Source: Paenibacillus hemerocallicola
GTDB lineage: Bacteria; Bacillota; Bacilli; Paenibacillales; NBRC-103111
DNA: 64,000 nt
Direction: 5' to 3'
NCBI RefSeq assembly: GCF_006265175.1
Contig: NZ_VDCQ01000004.1
Location: 124,447-188,446, forward strand
Shown here piece by piece: positions 8,098 through 16,261 of this stretch; position 1 is the stretch's first letter; the number at the start of each line of letters is the position of its first letter. Both the position numbers and the translations under genes were made by a program. The notes below the pieces were generated by a model. The model saw only the letters and a program-made list of their open reading frames with translations, was not told the origin of the DNA and ran no database searches.

Positions 8098-8883
8098 ATG
8101 CGCTTGTTCGAATTGGTATCCGTATTTACGGAGGAGGTTGGCTCGGACTGGCATAAGCCAGAGTCGGTCATGGAGTACGACGTGTTCCTGTTCGTCGAGA
8201 GCGGTTGCTTGACATACGTCATCGACGGGAATCGTCTTCCGCTCGTCAAGGGCGACCTGTTGTATTTTCCCGCCGGGAGCTTGCGTTACGCGGCTGCAGA
8301 CGGTATTCACGGCCATCAAAAATATGCCGTGCTCTTCCAGCGCACCGTCGCGGAAACGTCGATTCCGCTGCTGGACAACCGCCTGCATCGGCTGGTCCAT
8401 AGCCGCAATTACGATTATGTGAAGCAGCGCTTCTCGCTCCTGATCCAGCAATGGCTCGGCAAGCTGCCGCACTATGAGACGATTTGCCAGGGCATTTTGC
8501 TGGAAATGCTCGGTATCGCCGGACGCGAGCTGGAAAACGCCCATTTGCCGGCGAAGAAGCTGTCCTTGGCAAGCGAAATTCAGCAATATATTTTGTCGCA
8601 TTACCGGGAGACGATCCGCATCGAGACGCTGGCGGAGCTCGTAGACCGCACCCCGAACTATGTCACGAAAATATTCCGGGAAGTGACGGGGCAAACGCCG
8701 ATCGGTTACTTGCATCAGGTTCGCATTACCGCGGCGCGGGAATTGCTCGTCAATACGCACCTGACGATCGGGCAAATTGCCGACATGCTGGGGTTTTGCG
8801 ATCAGTCGTACTTCAACCGGGTATACAAAAAGATGATGGGATACCCCCCCTCCAGCCATATAACGGAAAAGAGAGCCAAATAG
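8098..8883 (+). CDS. AraC family transcriptional regulator
   Basis: The protein has 261 residues. The N-terminal half is a cupin-type sensor (a small-molecule pocket with segments such as VFLFVESGCLTYVIDG and LLYFPAGSLRYAA). The C-terminal 95 residues hold the paired AraC helix-turn-helix motifs (IRIETLAELVDRTPNYVTKI and LTIGQIADMLGFCDQSYFNR). The ATG at 8098 is chosen because AAAGGGGAGG lies directly before it; the in-frame upstream codons would run into the divergent promoter region. The gene is divergent from amidohydrolase copy 1 and convergent with copy 2. Shared boxes at three nearby promoters point to it as their activator, sensing a pathway substrate. That link is inference from position and motif. 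Confidence 0.92.
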   Translation: MRLFELVSVFTEEVGSDWHKPESVMEYDVFLFVESGCLTYVIDGNRLPLVKGDLLYFPAGSLRYAAADGIHGHQKYAVLFQRTVAETSIPLLDNRLHRLVHSRNYDYVKQRFSLLIQQWLGKLPHYETICQGILLEMLGIAGRELENAHLPAKKLSLASEIQQYILSHYRETIRIETLAELVDRTPNYVTKIFREVTGQTPIGYLHQVRITAARELLVNTHLTIGQIADMLGFCDQSYFNRVYKKMMGYPPSSHITEKRAK

Positions 8884-8894
8884 ACGGCTCTCTT
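8869..8894. terminator. Bidirectional terminator overlapping the araC stop
   Basis: AAGAGAGCC pairs perfectly with GGCTCTCTT around an eight-base loop that contains the araC stop codon (8881-8883). On the plus strand it is followed by CCGATTTTG; on the minus strand by TTTTCC. It separates the convergent araC and amidohydrolase copy 2 genes. Confidence 0.75.
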
Positions 8895-8924
8895 CCGATT
8901 TTGAATCAACTAACACCCGTGGGG

Positions 8925-9974
8925 TCAGCTCAAGTTGTAGAGCTGCTTCGCATTCCGGTACATGATCTTGTCCTTCGTTTCTTCGTCTATGCCTCTCATG
9001 ATCATAAACGGGTCGTCGAAATCCCAATGCGGAAAATCGCTGGAGAACAGCAAAATGTTCTCGGCGTCCATCATTTCGAATATTTGCTGCAAATGCTTCG
9101 GATTTTCCGGCTCTTCGATCGGCTGCGTCGTCAGAAAGCAATGCTCGCGAATATACCGGCTGGGCATTTTTTTCAGCCAAGGGGTCGTCGCCCGCAGAGC
9201 CTTGTAATTTTTGTCCATCCGCCACAGCAAATGGGGCAGCCACGCGACCCCGCCCTCGACAAGGACGAACTTCAAGCTCGGGAACTTCTCGAATACGCCT
9301 TCGCAGACGAGACTGACCAGATGAGCCATGAAATTTTGCGAAAGCGAAGTATGCCATTGCATATAGTTGCTCACAAAGCCCGCCGCGGTAGGCGCATTGG
9401 AAATGCCGCTGCCTTCGCTGCCCGGATGGATGGCGACAGGCAGGCCGTGCCGCTCCGCCGCTTCGTAGATCGGATGGTAGTAGCGATGCCCGTACGGGAT
9501 GCGAGCCGCGCTGGCCAATACAAGCTGTACGATGTCGGGATGCGGGCCGATCCGGTCGATCTCGCGTTCAGCCTGCTGCGGGTCCTGGACGGCAACGGTC
9601 ATCGAGCCTTTGAACTTCGGATTGTGGGGCAGCCATTCGTTGATCAAATGATCGTTGTAGGCAGCCGCTACGGCACAAGCGTAATCGGCGTGCGGGTGGA
9701 CCGAAATGTCGTAGGAACCGCCCGTCAATATGGCGTATTCCATCTTGTACGGCTCGATCAAAAATTCGGTCAAAAGCTGCGGATCGGCCGCCGCGCTCTC
9801 TCCCTCGTCGGCATAGGCATCCTTGCGATGTACGCCGATCGGCGAAGCGTAAACTCCCGCTCCGCCCCCGGGGATAACGCCCTTCCAATGCCCGTTCAAG
9901 TAAGACATGAACTGGCTATGGTCCTTGAAGGAATGATGGACATCGCAATCGATCACTTTTGTCGCCTTTTTCAT
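8925..9974 (-). CDS. Amidohydrolase-2 family metal-dependent hydrolase or decarboxylase (copy 2)
   Basis: The 349-residue protein has the same fold and order of motifs as copy 1 but keeps the full active site: DCDVHH at 9-14, His183 in AIHPG, Glu240 in LVEGG, Asp313 and His316 in SSDFPHW. The family includes ACMS decarboxylase, resorcylate decarboxylases and uncharacterised hydrolases with a mononuclear metal in a TIM barrel. The start at 9974 is supported by AAAGGGATGG. The gene has its own promoter carrying the AraC-type box (10012-10074) and ends 41 bases from the convergent araC gene. There is no Rieske gene next to this copy, so it may use the one at 6491. The substrate cannot be read from sequence. 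Confidence 0.9.
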   Translation of the reverse strand: MKKATKVIDCDVHHSFKDHSQFMSYLNGHWKGVIPGGGAGVYASPIGVHRKDAYADEGESAAADPQLLTEFLIEPYKMEYAILTGGSYDISVHPHADYACAVAAAYNDHLINEWLPHNPKFKGSMTVAVQDPQQAEREIDRIGPHPDIVQLVLASAARIPYGHRYYHPIYEAAERHGLPVAIHPGSEGSGISNAPTAAGFVSNYMQWHTSLSQNFMAHLVSLVCEGVFEKFPSLKFVLVEGGVAWLPHLLWRMDKNYKALRATTPWLKKMPSRYIREHCFLTTQPIEEPENPKHLQQIFEMMDAENILLFSSDFPHWDFDDPFMIMRGIDEETKDKIMYRNAKQLYNLS

Positions 9975-10011
9975 AACGCCATCCCTTTCATATCGTCGTC
10001 GAATCAAAACA

Positions 10012-10074
10012 AGTATAGAGCCAATCCCGCCGCTTCACGATAAAGAAAACTACTGTTTTTTGGATCATTCAACA
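10012..10074 (-). promoter_or_regulatory. AraC-type promoter box 2 (amidohydrolase copy 2)
   Basis: TGTTGAAT (10067-10074), ATCGT (10037-10041) and a TATACT -10 (10012-10017) have exactly the spacing of box 1, and twelve bases (ACGATAAAGAAA on the plus strand) are identical to box 1. Confidence 0.65.
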
Positions 10075-10171
10075 GTTGGTCCGCGGACATCGGCTTCGGC
10101 AACCGAAAAAAGGGAAACCCCTTAACCGCATCCGGAACGAGGCAGGTCGAGGGGCTATGGGAAAGGATACG

Positions 10172-11518
10172 TTATTTGGCGCCTCTGATCTCGGCGATCT
10201 TCTTCTCGATCTCCTCGGCCGCTTCCCGCAATGCCGTATTGCTGTCCTTCTGGCCGCGGATCACTTCGACCGCTTTGGACACCAGCACGCCCGAAGCCGC
10301 GCTATCGTATTTGGTCGGCGTCGTCGCCGCCGGGATTTTGTTGATTTGCAGCGATTTCATATTTTTCGATTGCAGGAAGCTGTCGCCCTTGCCGAGAGAA
10401 TCTTTTACCGTAGGATCTTTTAGCGTTGGGAAGCGGATCAGCCCCCCGCCTTCTATTTGCACTTCCGCAGAAGTGAGCAACGAAATAATATGGGTAGCCA
10501 GCTCCTGCTTGCCGTTAGCAGCGGAAACCGCCCAAACCGCGCCAAAATATTGAGTTCCTATGCCGGGGGCTTCCTTGAACGTGGGCAGCGAAACGATATC
10601 CCAATTGAAACCCTGCCCCTTCTTCTCGAGGTCGATGAGCATCGGGTAAACGGCATTTCCGGCCCATATCGCAACATTGCGTTTCGTAATAAACGCTTTT
10701 TGGCCCGAGGCGTCGAAATCGGCCGGATCGACCTCTCCTCCCAGCTTGTAAAGCGAAGCAAACGTATCGAGAATCCGTTTAAAGCCTTCCGCCTGAACGA
10801 GCGCTTTGTCCGTTTTCGGATCGACTAACGGGAGCGACAGCTGATTTTGCCCCAACATATTGCCGAGATTAAACATGATGCCGCGAATGCCGTCCTGCGG
10901 TCTGTTCAATTTGACGACCAAATCCCGCAATTCCGGGCTGTCCCATGTCATGCCGCTTTTCGGATAGGCGATTCCGTAACGGTCGAATATGTCTTTGTTG
11001 TAAAACAAAGCCGTCGAGCCGTAGGTCCAAGGAAGCCCGAACAATTCGCCCTTTGCGGATATTCCGCGGATCGATTGAAGCATCGGGTCCTCGAAGACGG
11101 TCAGATCGATTTTGTTCGTTTTGGCGATCGGGTCTATGTCCGCCAACAAGCCCCTTTCCAGCAATGCGGGAACGCCGTTTGTTGCGGTCAAATAAATGTC
11201 GGGAATTTTCTGGGCCGCTATCAGACTGTCCAACCCGTTTCCGGGGTCTCCCGGATTGATATGCTCGATTTTGACATTCGGAAACTTCTTCTTGATATGC
11301 GGCTCGACGTAGTCTTTGTAGTAATCCGGCGATACGGTTCCGTTAAACATGGTCAATGTCGCGGATTGCTGGAAGTCGAACGTTTTGTCGGCCGTCTTTC
11401 CCGTCTCCCCCGCATTGTCCGCTCCCGTCCCGGATTTGCCGCTGCAGCCAAGCGCCCCCATAATGAGCACCATCGAAACAAATATCAAACCCGCCCTTTT
11501 TCCTTGTCGTTTCCTCAT
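10172..11518 (-). CDS. Extracellular solute-binding lipoprotein (family 1), copy 2
   Basis: The 448-residue protein has a lipoprotein signal ending in LGC with Cys25 as the lipidation site. The binding-protein body shares landmarks with the protein at 1116-2435 (ALFYNKDIFDRY, PKSGMTWD), so the two are paralogues of the oligosaccharide-binding type. The start at 11518 has AAGGGGG upstream. No permeases or ATPase adjoin it; the nearest permeases in the window are at 30388-32173. Its promoter has the third copy of the AraC-type box, which ties uptake of its ligand to expression of the two neighbouring amidohydrolases. A pathway substrate, not necessarily a sugar, is therefore a plausible ligand. 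Confidence 0.9.
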   Translation of the reverse strand: MRKRQGKRAGLIFVSMVLIMGALGCSGKSGTGADNAGETGKTADKTFDFQQSATLTMFNGTVSPDYYKDYVEPHIKKKFPNVKIEHINPGDPGNGLDSLIAAQKIPDIYLTATNGVPALLERGLLADIDPIAKTNKIDLTVFEDPMLQSIRGISAKGELFGLPWTYGSTALFYNKDIFDRYGIAYPKSGMTWDSPELRDLVVKLNRPQDGIRGIMFNLGNMLGQNQLSLPLVDPKTDKALVQAEGFKRILDTFASLYKLGGEVDPADFDASGQKAFITKRNVAIWAGNAVYPMLIDLEKKGQGFNWDIVSLPTFKEAPGIGTQYFGAVWAVSAANGKQELATHIISLLTSAEVQIEGGGLIRFPTLKDPTVKDSLGKGDSFLQSKNMKSLQINKIPAATTPTKYDSAASGVLVSKAVEVIRGQKDSNTALREAAEEIEKKIAEIRGAK

Positions 11519-11560
11519 CCCGTTCCCCCTTCTCACCTGCATTGCGTTTCGTTCACCATG

Positions 11561-11623
11561 ATTATATTGGAAAGGCTTTCAAAACGATATTAACGATTCC
11601 ACATTTATTAGCACCATTCAACA
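11561..11623 (-). promoter_or_regulatory. AraC-type promoter box 3 (solute-binding protein copy 2)
   Basis: TGTTGAAT (11616-11623), ATCGT (11584-11588) and a TATAAT -10 (11561-11566) repeat the arrangement of boxes 1 and 2, with a two-base longer inner spacing (32 instead of 30) and a slightly closer -10. Confidence 0.6.
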
Positions 11624-11711
11624 ATCGCGTCAAACAAGGCGAACCTCCCACAGACTCGAAGCCACAAAAACTATGACAGCATAAGCCGTATGCACTCTTG
11701 ATGCAGGGCTG

Positions 11712-12013
11712 ACGCATATGGTCGTAAATAGAGGAACTGGATTCCGTTATTGCCTCAAAATCCGTTTCACTTTTGAGGATAAAGGAACAGACTTCCGTTA
11801 ACTCGATCTTTCGGGATAAAATTGAACGTACAACAGCGGAATAGCGGAATCGTTTTCCGTTATCTTGCAGCCGACAGAACGACTCGGGGCCAATAACATA
11901 CTCCGGTTCCGCTATTCGATATTCACGGTTCCGCGGTCACCGGCAAAGGCTGCCAGTCTTCACCGTTCATGGATACATGCACTTTTGTACGCGAATGTGC
12001 CGACATAGAAAAA
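11712..12013 (+). repeat. Dispersed intergenic repeat, copy R1
   Basis: This stretch aligns along its length with 32376-32697 (same orientation) and with 16262-16560 (opposite orientation). Shared landmarks in order are ATAGAGGAAC, GGATTCCGTTAT, GACTTCCGTTA, CGATCTTTCGGG, AAAATTGA, a TTTCCGTTAT block, CATACTCC and GGTTCCGCTATT, ending at a run of A. No significant reading frame is present. Confidence 0.75.
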
Positions 12014-12037
12014 AAGCCCGCGGATCGCATCATCCGC
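12009..12037 (-). terminator. Intrinsic terminator downstream of the LysR gene
   Basis: GCGGAT pairs with ATCCGC around six bases (12020-12037). On the minus strand this is followed by GGGC and seven Ts. It lies at the right end of repeat R1. Confidence 0.7.
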
Positions 12038-12384
12038 AAGCTTCCAACCTTATTCCCGGCCCAGACCGAAACGCACTTCACGATCCGATCGTTCCGAGCG
12101 GCTTCCACGTACCGGGCGATCCGCTTGCCGCGCATGCCCGGCCGGTCGTGCCCCCCGCCACAGGCGCATAAAAGACCGGCTCATATATAACCGACGATCA
12201 AATCTCCAGGTCCGACGTCGAACATGGAGGCGCCTATGATATAGTTGTAGCCGCTTCCGTGAATATTTGACAATTCCTATTTGGGGTGGGCACGGGTCTC
12301 GGGCGGCGCCTTCTGTCGTAACGGTACACAAACTTATCCACCAGCGGGAATATTGCGCGTAGCGTAACCGCATCTTCTCGGGCA
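12038..12384. other. Non-coding gap with no convincing gene
   Basis: Between the LysR stop and the terminator only short minus-strand frames interrupted by stops are present. One segment reads like a fragment of an exported protein (GSGYNYIIGASMFDVGPGDL, residues encoded near 12190-12270), but it has no start and hits a stop. It may be a decayed remnant. Confidence 0.35.
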
Positions 12385-13254
12385 TCAGAACGTTTGCTTC
12401 AAATAGTCGATAAACACCTTCGTCGCCGATGAAATAAACATATCGTTCCGATACACGATGCCGACCACCCTTTGAGGCGTAGGATCGACAATCGTTATGA
12501 TGCGAGTCCGCTTCGGATCGACCCCGGACAAGAACGTATCCGGCAAGATCGTCAAGGCGATATTGCGGTTGACGAGCTCCAGCAGCGAATCGAGCGTAGT
12601 CATCTCCACGACGGGATCGAACCGGAACCCTTTCGATTTGGTCGCGATATCGACCATTTGCCGCACCAGAAATTTGCGCGGCAGCAGCGCCATCGGCGCG
12701 TGCTTCAACTTTGCAAGCTCAACCTCGTCGCTGGCGGCCAACGGATGATGGTATGGCACGGCCAACGACAGCTTTTCCGTATACAGAGGAATGCTCTCCA
12801 GCTGCTCGCCCTCGACGGGCAAAAATACGACGCCCAAATCAAGCCGGTTGTCCAGCAGCCCTTGTCTCGTTTCCTCGGTGCTTAATTCCGCCACATTGAT
12901 TTGGATGCCCGGATACGACTGGTGAAACGAAATAATGGAGTTGATCAGCATATGATTGCCCGAGCTGCCGATGCGGATTTCCCCTCTCCTTAAGCCCTTC
13001 AATTCCCGGATCGCGGTCTGCGCCTGCCCGAGCTCGTCGAACATCCGGACGCAATGGCGGTATAAGATTTTTCCGGCCTCGGTCACGACGACCTTTTTGC
13101 CGACCCGATCGAACAGCAGAGTGTCCGTTTCCAGCTCCAACGCGCGGATTTGCTGACTGAGCGTAGGCTGGGAGATGCCCAGCTTCTCCGAGGCTCTCGT
13201 AAAATGAAGCTCTTGGCACATCGTCATGAAATATTGCAAATGCCTAAGCTCCAT
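12385..13254 (-). CDS. LysR family transcriptional regulator
   Basis: The 289-residue protein opens MELRHLQYF and has the LysR winged helix-turn-helix (FTRASEKLGISQPTLSQQIR) at about residues 17-36, followed by the two-lobe effector domain. The length is normal for the family. MEL at 13254 is preferred to the ATG six bases upstream because it places GAGGAGG eight bases away. A near-perfect palindrome (ATTGGTATTACCAAT) lies upstream in the divergent region shared with ilvE; this is the usual place for a LysR autoregulatory site. The protein may therefore control branched-chain aminotransferase expression in response to a metabolite. Its ligand is unknown. Confidence 0.93.
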   Translation of the reverse strand: MELRHLQYFMTMCQELHFTRASEKLGISQPTLSQQIRALELETDTLLFDRVGKKVVVTEAGKILYRHCVRMFDELGQAQTAIRELKGLRRGEIRIGSSGNHMLINSIISFHQSYPGIQINVAELSTEETRQGLLDNRLDLGVVFLPVEGEQLESIPLYTEKLSLAVPYHHPLAASDEVELAKLKHAPMALLPRKFLVRQMVDIATKSKGFRFDPVVEMTTLDSLLELVNRNIALTILPDTFLSGVDPKRTRIITIVDPTPQRVVGIVYRNDMFISSATKVFIDYLKQTF

Positions 13255-13276
13255 GCCCATGTCCTCCTCGCCAATA

Positions 13277-13291
13277 ATTGGTATTACCAAT
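13277..13291. promoter_or_regulatory. LysR-box palindrome
   Basis: ATTGGTATTACCAAT is a perfect palindrome around a central base pair and fits T-N11-A. It lies 22 bases upstream of the lysR ATG and 94 bases upstream of ilvE. Confidence 0.6.
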
Positions 13292-13384
13292 GATAATAAT
13301 AGAAACGATTGGATTGTTCAATGATCGGAATAGGACTATAATGATTAAATAAGCTTATCGAAACCGACAGGGAGTGGAACAAAG

Positions 13385-14452
13385 ATGAACGAAATCCGTA
13401 TCGAGAAAAGCGCCTCACTCAAACCGAAGCCCGACGCCAGCCAGCTGGAATTCGGCAAGCTGTTCACCGACCATATGTTTTTGCTCGATTACTCGGAAGA
13501 GCTGGGCTGGCACGATCCGCGCATCGTCCCGTACGGTCCGCTGACGCTCGATCCCGCCTCGATGATTCTCCATTACGGCCAAGCCGTCTTCGAAGGCTTG
13601 AAAGCATTCCGGACGAGCGATAACCGGATTTTGCTGTTCCGTCCGAACAAAAACGCGGAACGGCTGAACGTGTCGAACGAGCGTCTCAGCATACCCGAAA
13701 TGGACGAAGCCGCTTTTGTCGAATATGTGAAAGCGCTCATCGCCATCGATCGCGATTGGGTTCCTTCCCTCGAAGGCACATCCCTGTACATCCGGCCGTT
13801 TATTATCGCGACCGAGCCTTGTCTGGGCGTCCGTGCGGCCAAGCAGTATTTGTTCGCGATCATTATGTCGCCGGTAGGAGCGTATTACAAGGAAGGCATT
13901 CATCCCGTCAAAATCAACGTGGAGAACAAGTACGTCCGCGCCGTTCGCGGCGGAACCGGCTTCGCCAAGACGGCCGGCAACTACGCCTCGAGCATCAAGG
14001 CACAGGAAGAAGCGAAGCACGACGGCTTCTCCCAAGTGCTGTGGCTGGACGGCAAAGAGCATGCCTACATCGAAGAAGTCGGGAGCATGAACATTTTCTT
14101 CAAGATCGGCGGGGAAATCGTCACCCCCGAGCTGAACGGAAGCATTTTGGCCGGGGTTACCCGGGATTCCGTCATCGGCCTGTTGAAGAGCTGGGGCTAT
14201 CCGGTTACGGAAAGAAAAATTTCGATCGAGGAAATTCGCCGCGCGTCCGAGGAAGGCAAGCTGGAGGAAGCGTTCGGGACGGGTACGGCCGCCGTTATCT
14301 CCCCTGTCGGACAGCTGCACTGGGAAGAGCATACGATGACCATCAACGGAGGCGAAACGGGCGAGATCGCACGCAGGCTGTATGACACGATTACCGGCAT
14401 CCAAAGCGGAAAGCTGGCGGATTCGCAAGGATGGAACGTAGTGGTGGAGTAG
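13385..14452 (+). CDS. ilvE: Branched-chain amino acid aminotransferase (class IV PLP)
   Basis: The 355-residue enzyme is of the larger BCAT form found in Firmicutes and animals. It transfers the amino group between leucine, isoleucine or valine and 2-oxoglutarate. Landmarks are LHYGQAVFEGLKAFR (residues 62-76), the PLP lysine K195 in RGGTGFAKTAGNYASS, IEEVGSMNIFF, and EAFGTGTAAVISPVG. The ATG at 13385 follows AGGGAGTGG. It is divergent from the LysR gene with a palindromic site between, and no T-box or ilv leader is visible. It ends 42 bases before a MITE-like element inserted between its terminator hairpin and that of mntH. It stands alone, as ilvE often does in Bacilli. Confidence 0.95.
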   Translation: MNEIRIEKSASLKPKPDASQLEFGKLFTDHMFLLDYSEELGWHDPRIVPYGPLTLDPASMILHYGQAVFEGLKAFRTSDNRILLFRPNKNAERLNVSNERLSIPEMDEAAFVEYVKALIAIDRDWVPSLEGTSLYIRPFIIATEPCLGVRAAKQYLFAIIMSPVGAYYKEGIHPVKINVENKYVRAVRGGTGFAKTAGNYASSIKAQEEAKHDGFSQVLWLDGKEHAYIEEVGSMNIFFKIGGEIVTPELNGSILAGVTRDSVIGLLKSWGYPVTERKISIEEIRRASEEGKLEEAFGTGTAAVISPVGQLHWEEHTMTINGGETGEIARRLYDTITGIQSGKLADSQGWNVVVE

Positions 14453-14465
14453 TGATTAAGTAAAA

Positions 14466-14492
14466 CGAAGGACCTCCATGCGGTGGTCCTTC
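14466..14492 (+). terminator. ilvE terminator hairpin, left copy
   Basis: GAAGGACC pairs perfectly with GGTCCTTC, but the MITE-like element begins right after it, so no T tract follows. The first 15 bases (CGAAGGACCTCCATG) are repeated at 14694-14708. Confidence 0.55.
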
Positions 14493-14493
14493 A

Positions 14494-14693
14494 GGCTGTT
14501 GAGAAAGTCATAAAGAGAATAGAACCCTCTAAAAGGGGGTGGGGAAATGTACGTAAAGCGAAGCGTCTGACTTTATAATCGAGTTGTAACCACTACTTTT
14601 CATGAAGACAACACGATTTTAACAGAAGTGGAGTGCATTCCCCCACCCCATTGCCTTCGATGCATCCTCTTTTTGATCACTTTCTCAACGACC
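14494..14693. mobile_element. MITE-like palindromic element, 200 bases
   Basis: The ends are imperfect inverted repeats: GGCTGTTGAGAAAGTCAT at 14494-14511 against the complement GGTCGTTGAGAAAGTGAT at 14676-14693. Inner arms also pair (GGGGTGGGGAAATG against CATTCCCCCACCCC). There is no transposase frame. The element is flanked by 15-base direct repeats CGAAGGACCTCCATG (14466-14480 and 14694-14708). The ends resemble those of IS elements with TGTTGAGAAAGT termini, so it is probably mobilised in trans. Confidence 0.65.
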
Positions 14694-14696
14694 CGA

Positions 14697-14723
14697 AGGA
14701 CCTCCATGGCGAGGTCCTTTCTT
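14697..14723. terminator. Terminator between ilvE and mntH, right copy
   Basis: AAGGACCTC pairs with GAGGTCCTT around CATGGC. On the plus strand it is followed by TCTTT. It could serve either of the convergent genes. Confidence 0.65.
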
Positions 14724-16075
14724 TAACCGAAAAACGTCCGGTACAGCAAGTAGGCATTCAAAGCGATGATGACGGCCGCTATTACCCACGCCACCAGCTT
14801 CAGCCAAGGCGGATTGGCGAATTCCCCCATTTTCTTCTTGTCTCCGGTGAACTGGATCAATGGAACTACCGCGAATGACAGCTGCAGCGACAAAATGACC
14901 TGGCTCAAAATGAGCAGCTCCGTCGTTCCCTTCTCACCAGCTATGGCCGTGACGATAACCGCGGGTATGATGGCGATCAGCCGGGTAATCAACCTGCGCA
15001 GCCACGGGGCCAGACGAATGTTCAAGAACCCCTCCATGACGATTTGTCCGGCAAGCGTACCGGTTAGCGTCGAGTTTTGTCCCGAAGCGAGCAAGGCGAC
15101 GCCGAACAAAATGCTTCCGAGCGTCGTGCCGAGCAATGGCGTCAGCATCCGGTAGGCGTCCCCGATTTCCGCGACCTCGTTCATTCCCGCCTTGTGGAAG
15201 GTGGCAGCCGAGACGATCAAGATCGCCGCATTGATAAAAAGAGCGAAGCAGAGGGCAATCGACGAGTCCCATGTCGCATATTTGATCGCTTGCCTTTTTC
15301 CCGAGCGGGTCTGCTCGATTTGCCTCGTCTGCACGATGGACGAATGCAGGTACAAATTATGCGGCATGACCGTTGCGCCCAAAATGCCGATGGCGATGTA
15401 CAGCATAGCCGGATTGCTGACAATGTCGGTACGCGGAATAAACCCTTGCATAATGGCTCCCGTATCCGGTTTGGACAAAAAGATTTCGGTGGCGAAGCAC
15501 CCTCCGATCGTCACGATCAGTACGACGACCAGCGATTCGATAAACCGGAAGCCTTTATTTTGCAGCAACAGCACGAGAAGCACGTCAAGAGCCGTAATCA
15601 GAACCCCGTATACGAGCGGAACGCCGAACAGCAGATTCAGCGCGATCGCCGAACCGATTACTTCGGCCAAGTCGCATGCGGCTATCGCCAGCTCGCATAA
15701 AATCCACAGCGTAAAAGCGATCGGCTTGGTGTAATGGTCGCGGCACGCCTGCGCCAGATCACGCCCGGTAACGATGCCCAGCTTGCCGGCCAGAGCTTGC
15801 AGCACTATGGCCATCAGGTTCGACAGCAATATGACGGATAACAGCGTATATCCGAACATAGAGCCTCCGGCAATGTCCGTCGCCCAATTGCCCGGGTCCA
15901 TATAGCCGACCGCCACCAAATATCCCGGCCCGACGAAAGCGAGAAATTTTTTGATCCACGAGCCTGTTTTCGGAACGGAGAGACTGCCGTTCACTTCCGG
16001 AAGCGTCGGCATCGTTCTTGCCTGTCTCCAGCCTTCTTCGCTCGTCGCATGCAAGTTTGACCCGTTATTGCTCAT
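14723..16075 (-). CDS. mntH: Nramp family manganese/divalent metal transporter
   Basis: The 450-residue membrane protein imports Mn2+ (and related divalent cations) with protons. The two family signatures are present: DPGN at residues 60-63 in the first helix and MPHNLYLH in the sixth, both of which form the metal site. About eleven hydrophobic helices follow the usual pattern. The ATG at 16075 is preferred over an in-frame GTG nine bases upstream because CAGGTGAT sits about seven bases before it. A sequence close to the MntR consensus lies 44-59 bases upstream, consistent with repression by manganese. The gene faces ilvE tail to tail with a MITE-like element between. Confidence 0.95.
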   Translation of the reverse strand: MSNNGSNLHATSEEGWRQARTMPTLPEVNGSLSVPKTGSWIKKFLAFVGPGYLVAVGYMDPGNWATDIAGGSMFGYTLLSVILLSNLMAIVLQALAGKLGIVTGRDLAQACRDHYTKPIAFTLWILCELAIAACDLAEVIGSAIALNLLFGVPLVYGVLITALDVLLVLLLQNKGFRFIESLVVVLIVTIGGCFATEIFLSKPDTGAIMQGFIPRTDIVSNPAMLYIAIGILGATVMPHNLYLHSSIVQTRQIEQTRSGKRQAIKYATWDSSIALCFALFINAAILIVSAATFHKAGMNEVAEIGDAYRMLTPLLGTTLGSILFGVALLASGQNSTLTGTLAGQIVMEGFLNIRLAPWLRRLITRLIAIIPAVIVTAIAGEKGTTELLILSQVILSLQLSFAVVPLIQFTGDKKKMGEFANPPWLKLVAWVIAAVIIALNAYLLYRTFFG

Positions 16076-16118
16076 GATGATCACCTGATTTCAGTAAAGT
16101 TTCTCTACGTAAAATATG

Positions 16119-16134
16119 TTTACCCAAGGAAACT
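16119..16134. promoter_or_regulatory. Probable MntR box
   Basis: TTTACCCAAGGAAACT closely resembles the Bacillus MntR site (TTTGCATTAAGGAAAC type) and lies 44 bases upstream of the mntH ATG, where MntR would block transcription when manganese is plentiful. Confidence 0.7.
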
Positions 16135-16149
16135 CTTGGAGTAAAAAGA

Positions 16150-16173
16150 ATTGCACGACTGAGGTCATGCAAT
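16150..16173 (-). terminator. Hairpin with T tract upstream of mntH
   Basis: ATTGCA-C-GAC pairs with GTC-A-TGCAAT with one mismatch around TGAG. On the minus strand it is followed by TCTTTTTAC. It may stop read-through from rarA before the mntH promoter. Confidence 0.5.
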
Positions 16174-16220
16174 GGAATCCGAGTAGTTTGCAGTCATTGT
16201 TTCCGCTGCCGGTTGAGGTT

Positions 16221-16252
16221 GATGATGTTTATATCCGATGATGTTTATATCC
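16221..16252. repeat. Perfect tandem duplication of 16 bases
   Basis: GATGATGTTTATATCC occurs twice back to back (16221-16236 and 16237-16252) in the gap between mntH and rarA. It is not in a gene. Confidence 0.9.
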
Positions 16253-16261
16253 CAAATTGTA

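Noticed and set aside
11923-12385. Possible protein-coding remnant downstream of lysR
   Set aside because: Short frames with a stop between them; the end lies within repeat R1, so the resemblance to an exported-protein fragment may be chance.
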